Source of the DNA: Symsagittifera roscoffensis
Taxonomy: Eukaryota; Xenacoelomorpha; Acoela; Convolutidae
NCBI RefSeq assembly: GCF_963678635.1
Contig: NC_087068.1
Coordinates: 20,378,914 to 20,442,913, forward strand
Direction of reading: 5' to 3'
DNA length: 64,000 nucleotides
A program made the translations under genes and the position numbers. Position 1 is the stretch's first letter, and each line of letters begins with the position of its first letter. This document shows, in pieces, positions 11,011 to 25,100 of the stretch. The notes under the pieces were generated by a model. It was not told the DNA's origin. It saw only the letters and a program-made list of their open reading frames with translations, and searched no databases.

Positions 11011-11276
11011 TCCCAAAATATTTTTGGTTTTCTATTCAAAACGTACATGTCTAAATCGAAATTATGACTCAGAAACTTCCAGACAAATTAATTTTAAAAT
11101 GTTTAATTAATTTTAGAGGTTAAAAGTATTTTAATCTTAGTGGTAATTTAGAGGTCAACTGTGATTGGCTAATTTTTTATCATGATGGTTTAGAACCAAA
11201 TTGTATGTGATTTATTGTAAATAACATTTGTAAATTGATGTTTTATCGTCATTTAGAGTAGTTTATTGTAAAAATC

Positions 11277-11300
11277 CTGACGATGCACATAGTTGCGAAA
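11277..11300 (+). ncRNA. Hammerhead-ribozyme-like core, right end of PLE
   Basis: Identical to the core at 7451-7474: CTGACGA, short stem-loop, GAAA, ACGTTT. It lies 30 bp inside the PLE 3' terminus. Having one at each end matches the placement described for PLE pseudo-LTRs. The same doubts about stem pairing apply. Confidence 0.45.
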
Positions 11301-11330
11301 ACGTTTGAAATTTACTTTTTAGCAAAAATT

Positions 11331-12331
11331 TTTTCCACTTTAGCTCAACTTTGCGATGGTGTAGCCTGCTATCAGTGAACCCGGCGACAATGGTTACTGC
11401 ATTAAGGCGCTTTGGTTTGCATGCTAAAACTGTTTTATACAGATCTTAAAATGACGCCGCGGTAAGAGTGAACTGTAGGTTTTACTGGAGCTGGTTTGAT
11501 ATTTTTGTCCTTGATGTGCCAATTACAAGCTTCTGTGATTATTCAGGGAGGCTCCTTGCCTGGAATTCAGGGACGCGCATCCCTGAAATTTCAGGGATGC
11601 GCCTTGCCTGTTTCAGGCCTGGAATCCACCTGAAACACAGACAGCGAAGGCAACGGAAAAGCTCTTCAGCATAAAGATGGGTGGATGGTTGGGCAATTAA
11701 TCAAATAGTTTTCTGAGGGTTTTAAAAAAAACGAAAAAGTGAAAGATGGGAACGGTTCAACCTGTGTTGTTGTTGAAGGGTAGTTCCATCTGCTCACTCC
11801 TTGTGTCTATATAAGCCAGCGGTAAATTTGGACAAAGAAGAATCTATTTAATAAGTTTATCACAACAATTGGGTTATTTTCAATTGAAGTACGCATGAAA
11901 AAAATATATTTTTGTATTCTAAGAAGAGGTCAGTAGGTGGGCAACCCGCTCGCTTGTAAGCTTTATCTAAAGTACACAAGGCATAGTCACCCCTTCGACC
12001 ATTTCTATAACTTTCGGGCAATTTGGATGATAATCTTTACAAAACGCCTGCTAATTCTTTTGATATCGTTGTAGCCAATATCGAAATTAACACTAAATAT
12101 GCAAGAGAAACATTTGAAATCATTATCTTTGAAAAGATTCGTCAGCACTAATCGGAAGCACCCATAGTTTCAAAAAAAGCTGCTTAAAAGGAGTCTGAAT
12201 GCATGTATTTGATAATTAGGATCCTCTTTCCTTCCACATTGACATCTTTTGTATGGCATTTCAGCGTCAAAGAGATGTACTTTTTATCTGTTGAAGATTT
12301 AACTTCCGATTTGTTGTCAGCACATTTTCAA
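11331..12331 (+). repeat. Repeat R, copy 2; its first 212 bp are the right target duplication
   Basis: 11331-11543 duplicates 6443-6655. From 11482 onward it matches 1-850 with a constant offset of 11481. It contains the same decayed RT fragment (about 11911-12141) and TATA-like box (11808-11815). Its right boundary is where similarity to copy 1 stops, after acattttca. Confidence 0.85.
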
Positions 12332-12740
12332 GTAACAAGAGCAAGTGGTGCACTTCATACATTGATAAGTTGTGAGCTATGACGCGTAATTTGAACAGTC
12401 ATCCGGTTCAATTTACATTCCTCGTGACCCCAATCAAGAAGTTTGCCTGAATACGTGTTGTCCATAATGGTATTTGAAATCAGGCGTTGGTTTAATTTTG
12501 TGCGCTAGTGTATTTGAGGAACGATAGTTCAACTTTATAATTGTGAGAGCTATTTTTGCGTAATTAGAATTTCACTAATCAGGGTTTTTGATAGATTAAA
12601 AAATATCTGACAAGCTCTTATGTTTTAAGATTGAACTATTTAGTTAAATTTTACTCTATCATTTCAGACCTACGCGATGACGATATTAAAACAAAATTGA
12701 CAATTGTAAATTATTTATTTAATGGACCTCGGTTGAGGAT
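12332..12740 (+). other. 5' flank and probable 5' UTR of the Scribble gene
   Basis: A plausible acceptor (tatcatttcag) ends at 12667, so the first coding exon probably begins at 12668 with about 73 bp of 5' UTR. An untranslated exon would lie upstream, possibly beyond the transposons. No promoter is identifiable. Confidence 0.4.
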
Positions 12741-13105
12741 ATGTTGAAATGTTGGATGCTGAAAAGTGTATGCGGAGGCGTGGGAGCCGTTGAAGCAATA
12801 GACAGACAGCACTCCAATCTGGAAACTATTCCCGATCAAGTTTTTCGATATGCAAAAACGCTTGAAGAGTTGCATCTGGATGCCAATCAAATATCAGTGC
12901 TACCAAAAGACCTTTTCAAACTGACAAAACTGCGACAGTTAACACTCAGCGACAATGAAATTAAAAAACTCCCTGCCAATATTGGATCTTTGGTATCATT
13001 GATTCAGTTCGACATTAGCAAAAATGACCTCGAAGAAATACCAGAATCAATCAAATTTTGCAAAAGTCTACATTCCGCCGATTTTAGTAACAATGCTATT
13101 GGCAA
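12741..13105 (+). CDS. scrib: Scribble exon 1 (coding): N-terminus and first LRRs
   Basis: Begins ATG with MLKC, the usual Scribble N-terminus and a likely lipidation/cysteine region. It is followed by LEELHLDANQISVLP and three more LRRs, ending DFSNNAIG. Donor is GGCAA|GTAAG at 13106, phase 2. The next exon supplies the last base of Lys. Confidence 0.9.
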
Positions 13106-16100
13106 GTAAGTCGAGAGAATGTAAGGGAGTTGTGCTGAAAGAGATTGAAACAAAACAAAAAAGTGTTTCAGGTTGCCCGAAGGATTTACCCTCCTGAGTC
13201 ATTTAACTCATTTGTCTATAAATGATATATCGCTTTCCGAGCTGCCTTACGAAATAAAGAAGTAAGATAGCATAATTTTTGTCAAATTAATTAAATGTTG
13301 GATAATTATATTAATTGGAACCTGTTTTAGCCTTCAAAGTTTGAAACGCTTAGAAATGAGGGACAATTTTCTACGAGTTTTGCCTGAGTATGAAATCAAT
13401 TAAGTTTTATAAAGCTTTATTTAAACTACCAAGGAATCAGTCGCTTTGAGTTTAGGTCTATCGGAGAACTGCTTTGCCTCGAAGCATTGGATGTTGGTGG
13501 CAATGAGCTGGAATTTTTACCACTCGAACTAGGATGTGTACAGTGCCTGAAAGAGCTTTACTTGGACAACAATGAACTGCAAATGATACCTTCGGTTGGT
13601 TATTAAAATCATTGTCTTTGTTTACTCGGTTGAATACTAGTTTTTCCGACCATTGAAAATGGGTAGGAACTGTCTTCGGTGGTGTTTAGTTTTTTGTTCC
13701 GACCACCGAAAGTGGGGAGGAACTGTGTATTCGGGTGTTATAGCCGACCACTGAAAGTGGGGGGAACTGTGTATTCGGGTGTTAAAGTTTTGTTTTCACG
13801 CAAAATCTCACGCGAATAATCATTTGTTGAGAAATGAGTGGCATATCATATTATAGTCTTTTTTCAATCGGGATGCGAATGGCCTTGAAAAGTTTTCAAA
13901 AAGTTTTCCCACGAGAAGAACCTCTTTGATTTCTTTTTTCTGTAAACAACCCTGTTACAAATCTGTAAGAAATCCGTACGAGTTCACGTGCAGGCTGGCA
14001 TGCTCATTTTCTTGAAAATTCAAAGAAGTAATCATATTAGGTAGTAATTGTAAAAGGTAGTAAACCATATTAGTGAACAGTCAATACTTAAAGAGTCGAT
14101 GAAAGAAGGAAAACTCATATATGTATAGGTCTTAAATAATGTTTTTTTTGTGTTTTTTTTAGGAAAGTTTTAAAATTTGTTCACGCTCAGCTTAAATTTG
14201 AGTTTTAGTGGGGAATTTCAATTTTTTCAGTTCAGTTCATTTCTGTTGTTAAAGGGAAGGCAAGCTCCACCATCGAACAGAAAGTGTTAAGATCACAAAA
14301 AACATAATGGACTTGTAATTTCATAACTGGATTTTAATTTTCAGATTTCCCAGTGGGATGAAAACTTTACTTATTGATCCAGTTTTCTTAAATTGAGTTA
14401 ATGTTGTCAAAATTGCTTATGGCAATCATCGAGCTTAAAATACATATATTTTTTATTTTGAATTTCAAAAAGTTAAGTGTCTCAGAAAAACATTCGAATT
14501 CTTTTTCCTATTTCCTGGCATTCATTGACTGTTTTATAATTATCTGTTGGCTATATTTTGAAAAATTCTTTGAAAAAACGATTTTTTCGGATTCGTTGGT
14601 TTCTACGGCTCATTTTTCAGATAATATCTGGTATGGATTTCATGGGCTTTATTTTCAAGTCATACACTTATCTTTTGATTCATAAAATTTTGGTTTGTTG
14701 AATTTTCATTTTTTTTTGGAACTTCAGTTTTTCTCAAACTATTATTGAATTTCAAAATAAGTGTTATCAATTAAAAGACCGCCTGCTCCCTTGTGTGCCT
14801 GCTTCCAAAGACCGCCTACTCCCATATTCGCCTAGAGTCTCTTTTTACTGGACCCCTCTGTCTACAGCCTTCGAAATAGTCTGTTGGGGATCATTTCACT
14901 CCCATTTTCGATTTTTCTTTTTTTTTGCATAAACTACCCCTCTCAAATTTATCTTTTTGGCTTCAATGAATAAAAAGGTTGTCAAAAGCTACCCTGTATA
15001 ATGGGTTTTGCCCCTTTTTTACACATGAATTTATGGCCCTCGGAAGAGTCAAATTTTTGATTTTTGACCGTTTTGTGAATCTTTTTGACTTTTCTTGGAA
15101 ATTAATCGCTCAAGTTTGATTTTGTAGATTCAATAGAGATAACGGGTAATGTGAAGCTCCCCTGCATTAGCAACCACTCTCAATTTTTTTAACAAAAAAA
15201 TTATTGCCCTCAAATTTTTGATTTTTTGTCCTTTTAATTTTTTTTTAATATTCTCGACAACTACGCTGCCATGTCTGAGATTTTAGGGGTTGTGGGTAGC
15301 TGGTTGTAGGTAGCTGATTTGCTGCTGCGATTACGCCCAAATTTTTTGGACACCAAAAGTAATCGCCTTCGGAAAAGTCAAATTTTTGATTTTTTGACCG
15401 TTTTTGATTTTTTTTTTACTTTTGATGCGAACTATCTCCCAAATTTGAAATTTTGGATTAAATCGAAGTTACCGATTGCTTGGATCACTTTTGTTTATGC
15501 GGCTACGCCCTGTTTTTTCACTTGAAAAGCTATGATTTTGGGAAATGTCAAATTTTGATTTGTTGGTTGTTTTTTTTGGACTTATCTCGCTAACTATCGG
15601 CCCAAATCTGATAGCTATGCTCAAATTATTTACGATAAGTTACGGCCTTCAACAAAAAATTTTGACAGTTTCTTGGAAACTTATTGACTTTACGCGAAAA
15701 CTACCGGGCCAATTCTCAGGTTGTGTTCATTCGAGAATCCCGGTTTAGGGAATTTTCTTTCAATTATCAAGCTCCAGTTTTAGCCGGGCCCCTAGCTATC
15801 TTTAATCGAGACATACAATTTTTTTGATTCACCTAGATTTTTTCAACATAATTCAGGTTACTACGAATTGTTTTTTATGTTTGTTGTATCGCAATTGGTG
15901 CCAAGCTCCGCTTGGCCTCTGTGTTATAATTTAACTCCGCTTTGCTTGTGTTGATTTGTTTTCTGCTTAGAGAAACTAGTTTTGGAAGTTTCATTTAGCT
16001 TATTAGCAGTAAGTTTTGAAACAAAGTAGAAAAAATGCTCGCAGTGCTATCGTCACCACACGCAAAAAAGGGCACTTATTTTCTAGTTTTTTTTAATGTG

Positions 16101-19100
16101 ATCGAAACAATCTGTGCTGCATGCCCAGCAACTATTGTTTTGATTAGGTAATGTTGTCTCACGCATTTGCTTTTGAGTGTGCTTGTTATTAAGGAACTAG
16201 GTGTCTTTGCGTAAACAACTTTTTATAGTCAAAATCATTTCTTTATTACACAATCAAATCTTGCGTGATAGTATGCACGTTTTTTCAACCTAAGTCGCAA
16301 ATATTAGTGTTTATGTTGAAAGTTTTCTTTTATTGCAGCATGTGCATAAGATCAAGAACCAGCTATTAAGTACAGCCAGTGCTAAGAATATTAACTCAGA
16401 CTATTATATTTAAAATAGCTCTTTAGCCTCAAGGTATCATTTTTCTGTAGCGTAGAGGTAGGTAAGGAGACCCGCAACAAAATATGAGGGTTTGAAGCTG
16501 GGCAATGTATGTTTTCATTGAACTTTTTCGTATACTACTTAAAATGGGTCTGTAGTATGAACTTTTTCTGGATATGACTTTCGTTAGTCCACAAATATAT
16601 TTTTGAGCATGTCTGCGTTTCAAAAACCAGGTCTTCGAAATATGTGTTCTAGGTAGTCTGATTTACCAAGTCTGATTTGTTCTAATTTCAATTTGTTCTT
16701 TTTTTCGGCTGAAAAGGATTCGGCTATGCAATATTGGCTCAGTGGTCTCACATTGCGTCGTTTGATGAGCAAAAAAAAAACTTTTTTGTTTCCAGCTCAT
16801 CGGGTCTCGGCTCAAATTTAATTGCACTTGCGAGACCAAGTGTCTTTTAATCGGGAACTAGACGTCCATAAATAAATATTCTTACCAATTTGTAAGAAAT
16901 TGATGTTGCTTTTTAATTAACCTGAGCAACTTCCAGGCCCTTAGCGAAAATCTTTAGCAGTTTTCATTTGTGTCTCGAGTGTCATTGATTACACTTGCGA
17001 AGCTAGTGTATTAGTACGAACATTCTTTTTTTCTAACCTAAGTCGGAATTATTGGTGCCACTGTTGGAAATCCTTTACAGCTTTTTGATAGCATGCACTT
17101 TGACATTCGAATAGAAATAAATTAACACAGTTGATGCATTTTTAATTCATTAAATCAACCAAAAAAAGCTATTTGTTTCAAACAACATCACATGAAAAAC
17201 TCGATTTCAGAAATTTTCTGACTCAATATATCTCGCAAATTTTTGAAATGCATAAAGTGGCTTCATGTTTTGCATTTTATTACATGCAAAGTTAGTGTGG
17301 ATGCCATTAGTCTGTGATATTCCAAATTATTACTTGCAAAATTGAGTCTATTTGTATTTTGTGCCACTTTTGCTGAATGGCATTGGCAATTTATTAGCAT
17401 ATATAGCTGCTTTATTCATGACTAGTGTTTGTCGGTTGTTAAGATTGCATGGCCGAGGGGATAGTGCGTGAGACTCAATTTCTCTTGATTGCAGTCGGTC
17501 GCAGATTCGAATCATGCATGTAGCCGAGTTTTCGCTAATTCGATGCTTTTTTCTCTTTTTTTTTTAATTTCACTTGATAGAGCTGCTTTTTGGTCGTGTT
17601 CTCGCAAGTTTTTGTGAAGCGCAGCTTCGCCTCTATGTTAACTCCTGTAAATTTATAACCCTGATTGGTTTATTTCCCGTTTTTTTTTGCTTAGAACTTT
17701 TATTCGGCCTAATTGATTTTGATTTTTTTTGTCGGTTCAGTGAACTTATTTTGCATCGGCTTAAGGGCAAACATTTTTTTTGTTTTGATCAAATCAGGTT
17801 ATTTGTAGCATAGAAGTTTAAAAATCAATTGTTTTAATCGCTCAATTTTATATAATAATTTCGTTTTTTGTTTTCTAATCAATGGGTGTCTTAACCTCGT
17901 GTTGTCGGCTTAGTGAGCGCTCGGAAAAAACTAAAAGCTTGTTTAATGATAGTGGTTGTGTCCTTGTCTTTTTCCGATATTGAGTTTTTCCTTTGTCCTA
18001 AAATTTTTTTTCGACTTCGTTATTTCGATATCACTTCCCTTATTTGGTAGCTTGCAATGCTGCGCTTTCGTTGTTTCGCAAGTGATGCGAAGATCCGCTT
18101 CGCTCTATCATATTTGTTACCGCTTTGTTACATTTGTTCTGATCCTAATATTTTACGCTTGTGATTAGCAGGCGTTATCAAATCGGAATATAGACTTTTT
18201 CCGGGTTAAAAACTAGTTCGACAAAATCACTCAATCATTTGTGCAATATTCAATTCTGCAGCAAACATGCTCAAATTCTTGTAAAATCAATCTTAACTAC
18301 TGGGTACGAAAATTACTAGACGACTAAGGGAGTTTGCTCGAGTCCGGTCAGCACATGTTTTTTTGCCTTAAATTTTTAGTATAAAAAATGATCGGCTTAT
18401 GGGTTGTCGGCTTAGTGGCCACATTTTTAAGCTTTTTTTTTTGTTGTTTGATGTTTTATTGTAATTGAAAGTGTTTTTTGGTTGTTTGATGTAATTCGCA
18501 TTTCTTACACTTGTGAGAGCAAGTGTCTTGTTATCGAGAACTAGACTGTTTTCCTGTAAACAACTTAAAGATTTGTAATTGAAATTGATTTTGCTTTTTT
18601 TATCAAACCTTAGCAATTTCCAGGGCCCATCGCACTTGGTCTGGAGGTAATGCAGTTGCCTTTGAAATCTAATGTCAGGGGCTTCGAGTCCCGGCCGGAC
18701 CTTGTTGTTTTTCTGTGTCTGAAATTGCTTTTTTTTCCGGGAAAAATTGATAGTCGGTTTATATTTTCTCGGCTTATGTTTTGTCGGCTGAGTTGCCGTA
18801 TCACAGTTTTTGCTCTGTAATCAGGTTTCGTAGTAATTGCAAGTGGTAATTAATATATTTGACTGGTTTATTTGCCGTTTTAATTTGGTTTTTCTTTTTG
18901 CTCAGAAATTTAATTCGGCCTGAATGATTTCGGCTCTTCTTTTGTCGGTTTAGTGAACTTATTTTGCTTCGTTATTAGGTTAAAAATGATTATTCATGTT
19001 TTAAATAAATCCGGTTGGCTGGTAGTATAAAAGTTCAAACTTGTTAATCTCACAAAATTTTTTATAAGAGTTTCCTTTTTTTTTATTTTGGTTTACTTGG

Positions 19101-22100
19101 CGACTAACCATAGGTTTTCGGCATAAAGAACGCTTTAAAAATTTAAAAGTTGGTTTAATATTAGTGTTGTCCGCGTTTCTCGTCTGTTTTTCAGAGATTG
19201 AATTTTGCGTATTTCAAATATGAATGTTGACTTTTTATGACAACCATTTACTTTGGCTTTTTTTTTCGGATCAATTGGCCTCTAGACGCGTGTCGTTGGC
19301 TCAGTGGATGCTTGGAAAATACTAAAAGCTTGCTTAATACAAGTGGTTGTATTTCTCGTCTGTTTTTCTGCGATCAAATTTTTCGTATTTCTTTTTTCTT
19401 CAGTATTTTTCCACACTTGCAATGGTACGCTTTCGTTGTATCGCAAGTGATGCGAAGCTCCGTTTTGCCTCTCTGTTAAAAAATTGTATTACTTGGCCTT
19501 TTTTTTATGAAATGAACGTTTTTTAAACAAGCTTTTTCGAATTAGCAACTTTTAATATTTTGTATCGGATTATTTGCCCTGTAATGTTTGTGTTGTATCG
19601 CATTGCAGATCACGTTGCCCGAAGTCAAAATCTAAAAACTTTTACTTGCAGTTTTTATTAAAATTTCGGTAAAACATTCTGTCAATTTTGATATTGAACT
19701 TCATCTTTTCTCTGGTGTAATGTTCCGACCCTTGAAAATGGACCAGGGCTGTGTATTCAGGTGTTTTAGTTTTTTTTTGATTTCCTTGCAAAATCAGGTT
19801 TGAGACTAATAGTTTGAATGGGATGAGTGGTATATCATGTTAACGCCTTTTCAGTCGTAATTTGAACGTTATTTTAAAATTCAAAGTTGTCCCAGTGGCA
19901 AGAAAAACCGAAGTTTTCTAAACAAAAATTAGTTGTGCACGCTTTAATTTGCGCTTCCGTGCCAATGAAAGTCTAAAAAAACTTATCATGCAAAGGAAAA
20001 CTGATTAAAAAGTTTATTTTTGAATTATTTGTCATCTTTTCTTTTGTTGATTTTACTTGACAACTGTTGTCGATTATTCCTAATTTTTCCTACGCGTTTA
20101 TAGTTTGTCATCTCACCACTACACCACGACACTAATTGAAAAAAAAAGAAAAAAGTTTTTTTTTATGTCGGTTATTATGCACAGCAAACTGCTATCCTTG
20201 TTCTTTTTGGTTATAGCCTTAATTCTATTTTGTCAGCAACCGGCTATCCTTGTTCTTTTTGGTTAAAGCGTTAATTCTATATTGTTTTTATAAATTTCCG
20301 TTATTCGATTTATCTAAAATAGTCTTTAAAGTTATATATGTTACGTTTTTCTTCCGTTGCTTTTTGGTCCGACCAGTTGAAGAGTGTAAAGAACAGATGG
20401 AGGGGGGTCCATTTTTTTTCAGTCAATATTGACTGTTTTAAGTAAAATTTGTACAAGGTCTAGAGAAGTATCATATTAAAGCACTTTGGTTGTAATTGGG
20501 ATTCTAAAAAGTTATCATTTGTCCTTGTCTAGAAAAACTGGTTTGATTATTATTGATTAGACCAAGTTTAATCCTTTTTGAAGTTAATAATAATTAAGCT
20601 ATTTTTTTTTCATTTTTGTAGTTTTTGACTTATTATTATCTTTGCGATAAGTAAGTGTATTCTAATCGGGGACTAGATTTTTCCCGTAATTAGCCTTGTT
20701 CGCAGAATGGTCAATTTTGTAGAAATGGTAAAAGACATGCTCAATTTCTTGAAAACTAAAGTGAAATAACATCATCTAGTTCAGGATTAGTACAGTTTTT
20801 TATTGGCCTACTTTGTAAAGCATGGTTTTATTTTTTTTTATTTTATGGACTGAATTTTTTTGCTAGAATTGAAAGTTCTGTAATTTGGCATTTTACCAAG
20901 CCCGATTTTGAATATATATATTTTTAAGTTCATAGGTTTTTTTGACTTAATAGTTTTGACTGATGCTGCATTGAATTAATCATCTGTTTTTGTGTATTTT
21001 TGACGGTCAAAAATTCATGTGTGAAAAATTCAGGTGTTATGAAAGCGTAAGGTATTGGGTTTTTATTTACTTTTATGAGACGCTTTCGAATTTTTAAAAT
21101 AACTTTGCAAATAGTTTCCTTCAGTAGAACACTACTCTACCGAGTTTCAACAAAGGCGCATCAATGGAAATGTTCCCATTTTCTCTTGGTAGGGTGCCTG
21201 CATAATCCTTAAGTCGGTTTTTACTTAACCCTATTCATTAACCCTACTGTTTGCAGCCTTCGAAAAAGTCTATGGGGGAAAATTTGACCCATATTTGAGT
21301 TTTTTCGTTTTCATTCAAAAATGACCGCTCTCAAATCTGGGTTTTTGAATTTAATGAATAGAACGGTTTTGAATACTCCCCTTCATAACCGGCTACGCCC
21401 GAATTTTCTAACACATAAAGTTGTGGCCCTCGGAAAAGGCAAATTTTTGATTTTTTTCGACCGATTTTTGATTTTAATCGAAAACTACACTCGAATTCGG
21501 AGATTTTGGGCTCAATCGAAACCACAGTTTGTAGGAAGTGCTTCTGCCTAAGTGACTTTGCCCAAATAAATTTACACAAAAAATTATCATTCGCGAAAAA
21601 ATCAAACTTTTCTAGAAAACTACTCTGCCAATTCATTCGTGAAGTGTTCCGGTTCTATTGAGAAAAAATTTAAGAATTTTCTCTGTTTAAGCTGCTCTGA
21701 TCTTCTTATTGCAGAAAAAATTGTGGATTTCGGAAAGTCAAGTTTTTGAAGTTTGACCATTTTTTTAGAAACTTTTTGATATTCTGAGAAACTACCCTTT
21801 AAAATCCGAGATGAAGGGTTCAATCGAAATAAAACGGCTGTGAGAACTTTTCCTACAAAAATGGCGACTCCTTCTTTTTTTTGGTTTTAAAAATTTTTGT
21901 GTTGGAGAAGGTTGCAATTTCTCAAAAATTTCATTTTTCTCTTCTATTTTATTTTAAAAAAAGCTACGTTCAATTTGTGAAAATAACCATTTAGTCCCGC
22001 ATCAGTATAAAAAATATCAAACCTCGAGTTTTAGCCGGGCCCAACCTATATTTAATAGAGGCATACGAACATTTTGGTTCACGTAGATTTTTTTTCGGCA

Positions 22101-25100
22101 TAATTCAGGTTTTTACGACTTCGAATGTTTTTTTTATAATTGTGTCGTATCGCAAGTGGCGCAAAGCTCGGCTTTGCCCCTCTGTAAAAATTTAACAGCA
22201 TGATAAATTGTTGAAATTTCGAAATATTTTGCAGTTTTTTGTTTGAAAGTTCATCTTTTTCAATTTTTTTCCCGAAATTATTGTCGTCGAATCATTGTGC
22301 TAATTGCTCAGCAATAGGATAACCTTGTTTAAAATAACATTTAACTCCTTTTTTCAAATAAGTTCAGTCTAGAAAATGTTTTTGAGCAGCAACCGTGATT
22401 TTTTTTTGGCCTGGAGAAAAAATCTTTCTCAAATAAAGGACGTGCATTCTGCTTGCCTCTGAATTTCAAGTAGTTAACCGGAAGTCATAGTTACGCTAAT
22501 TAAGGATGGCTAATTTTTAAACATTTAGTTTTTTTGACACATGATGTCATTCGGAATTTGAATTTTAATGCAGGTGAAACTTCGAAAAGAATTTGGATGT
22601 AGGAGAATTGCGAAAAAAGCAAAACAAAGGTAGCAGGTTGTTGTGCAAGTAGTGAGAATTTAATGATCACAGTAGTCGCCACAAAAAAGGTGCAAATAAA
22701 TTATATTCTTCGGGAAACCCTCGCGCAGAATCGTGTAGGAAGCTGTGTGAATCTACCTAGCATAAGCGTCTACGCCTATTTTTTTTACACAAAAGTCTGG
22801 CCCCTTCTAAAAGTCAAATGTTTAATTTTTTGGCCTTTTTTGGAATTTTTCTTACTATTAACGAAAACTCTCTCTCCAAATCTGAAACTTGTTCAATCGA
22901 AAGAACGGGCGGTAAAGCTCAACCTGGGCGGTAAAGCTCAAAAAAACTAGTACTTTTGTCAAAAACTAGCCTGTGAGTTTACAGATTGATGGTTCAGGCA
23001 AAATAACCGGTTGTGGGTTTCTTCGCCGCATACTCCGGTATGCCCTCTACCAATTCTGAGATGTAGCGTTCAGTCGAAGGAACCAATTGCAAAATTTTGC
23101 CCTCTGAAGCAGCGATTCCCTTATGCGTGAAAGAACATTTTATGTTCTTGGGAAAGTGGAATTTCTGAAGCAAAATTTTTCTGTTCATTAAAACTGTTGA
23201 AAATTGAGTTCAAGCGAAAAAACGGGTTATGGGAATTTTACCGGCATAAATGGCTCTGTTGTCACGGGATTGATCAAGAGAGCAGGTTGTGGGAAAAGTT
23301 CATTTCACTGCCGAATTTCATATTGAGTTCATATTGTAACAATATCCAACTTGTGCCTCCAGCTTTAGCTGGGCCCCTAGTTGTCTGAGCATCGAGAAAA
23401 ACTGGTCTGCATTCTTGCTGCTCCGGCTGATTAACAGCGAGAAATTTGGTTGTAAAGACAAGCGCCATAGAATGGATATCATATCTTGTTACTATTTATA
23501 AGGTTATTTAGTGTCTCTAAATCTGAATTTTACTGCCAATGAAAGGTAAAATGTCCAAAAGTAAAAAAAAAATATCGGTTGTGCGAAAGTATTGCAATTC
23601 AGTTTTAAAGACCAGATCAATTGTTCTAAATTGGCTTGAAAAATAGAGGCCAATTAGTAGTATTGTGACAAGCTAAGCTATTCTGAGTCATTAGCCAACC
23701 ACTATTTGATGGGGCCAAATGAAGTTTTTTTAGACGATGGGGCGTTTGCGGTTTCTGGAGTATTTGGACCTGTCAGTGAACCGTCTGAAAGATGTTCCCA
23801 TTGACATTTGCCAGCTGAGCTCACTTGAAGATCTCTGTCTCTCTGACAATAAACTGAGATCACTGCCTCTCAAAATCGGCAACCTTCGCAATCTAATCTC
23901 ATTAAAAGTAAGAGCGATAAACTTAAGTTCTGTACTACAGTAAAAATCATTTGAGCCAATTTTGTTTGTTGATCCACTAAAAGCTGCAATTTTTCGAGAA
24001 AACTAGAAATTGATTGGCTGCTACTTTTTTTTTGCAAAAAAGACTAAGCTGCTCAATCTCTGTTTATCAAGAATGGAGTAAAGTTGAAAAATGATTAAAC
24101 TGTTAGTTTGAACCCTAAGACAGCGATGGATTTTTCTTTGCGTTTGTTGATGTGCGTTCTAGAAATAAATATATCGGCCGGTTAATTGAATAAAGTCGGT
24201 TTGAAGTAACCTAGTTGAATGAGCTGGTCATTTTTATTGCGATCGGTTTAGGCAGACGTCAATTTCCTGGTGGATCTTCCTGACAGCATCGGCCACTGTG
24301 CTAATCTGCAGCAACTGTTTCTGGCCGTCAATCTCCTAGCCAGCATTCCCGCCTCAATCGGCCTCCTTCTCAACCTCAGGTCCCTTAGAACAGATTACCT
24401 ATCACATATTTTTACCCAGCCAGTTCTGTGGTAACGTCTTGAACTTGAACTTAACCCTGTTGACTACACGAATTTGATGGTAAAATATTAATAGTTGGGT
24501 CCACACAGTATTGATGGATCCCTGAAAAAAGTTTCGCTGGCCCAATATTTTCGGAAACACCATGTACAAGTGTTTTCTTGTGTTTTCAAACTTTTCTGGA
24601 ATGACAGGAAACACCTTTGATAATAGGGACCCAACTATCATTCTTGTAACAACATGGCGAAATAGAAGCTTGATTTTAATTATTTCGCCATTTAGTGAGA
24701 ACTTTGATCAAAAGCACCAAGGTTTAGTTTCTAAAACATTATACGAGTCTTGTTAACTATTTCCACCTTACTACAAAAGGGGGGAATTTTGTTGCACGGT
24801 ACAAATTCACATGTGCTTAACAGTTGAATTAGTTCTTTATAGCAGTGGCAATTGCTCACTAGAATTGCAAGATCTCATTATGCGTATGCAGTTTATTTAA
24901 CTGCAAAGTTGATTAAAACTAATTAGTGTTAGTGTTCAGGTCTCTTCACATAGACAAAAACAGACTCACAGATCTGCCCGGTGAAATTGTCGGCTGCGAG
25001 AACTTGACTGTTTTGTCAGTGCGAAGAAATTCACTTAGGGTTATCCCGGACAATGTGGGAAACTTGACCAACTTGAGGGTTTTGGACCTGACTGGTAATC

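Larger units (their letters stand above)
6656..11330 (+). mobile_element. Penelope-like element, near-intact tandem copy (PLE)
   Basis: The 4.7 kb insertion has the tandem layout typical of Penelope-like elements. A 5'-truncated unit (6656-7505) is joined head to tail to a complete unit (7506-11330), so the last 850 bp appear at both ends. The two ends match with no indel (offset 3826) and very few substitutions, which implies recent insertion. The complete unit holds a broken upstream frame (about 7760-8326) and an 873-codon frame for an RT with GIY-YIG endonuclease. The 3' end is AT-rich and carries a hammerhead-like core just inside the terminus. It lies about 1.4 kb upstream of the first Scribble coding exon, on the same strand. 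Confidence 0.9.
13595..23733 (+). other. Scribble intron 4 (10.1 kb), repeat mosaic
   Basis: No coding exon is visible. It contains at least six repeat families annotated separately: a CCGAC...GAAAGTGGGG family, an A-family copy, two hairpin-ended composite elements plus a partial one, tRNA-like SINE heads and an intronic tRNA-like repeat. Stretches 16980-17440, 18705-19430, 20600-21220 and 22200-22680 hold only AT-rich sequence with scattered TCGGCTTA-like fragments. Confidence 0.7.

Noticed and set aside
24495-24640. Possible transposon from the inverted repeat in intron 6
   Set aside because: Arms short and imperfect; no second copy in the window.
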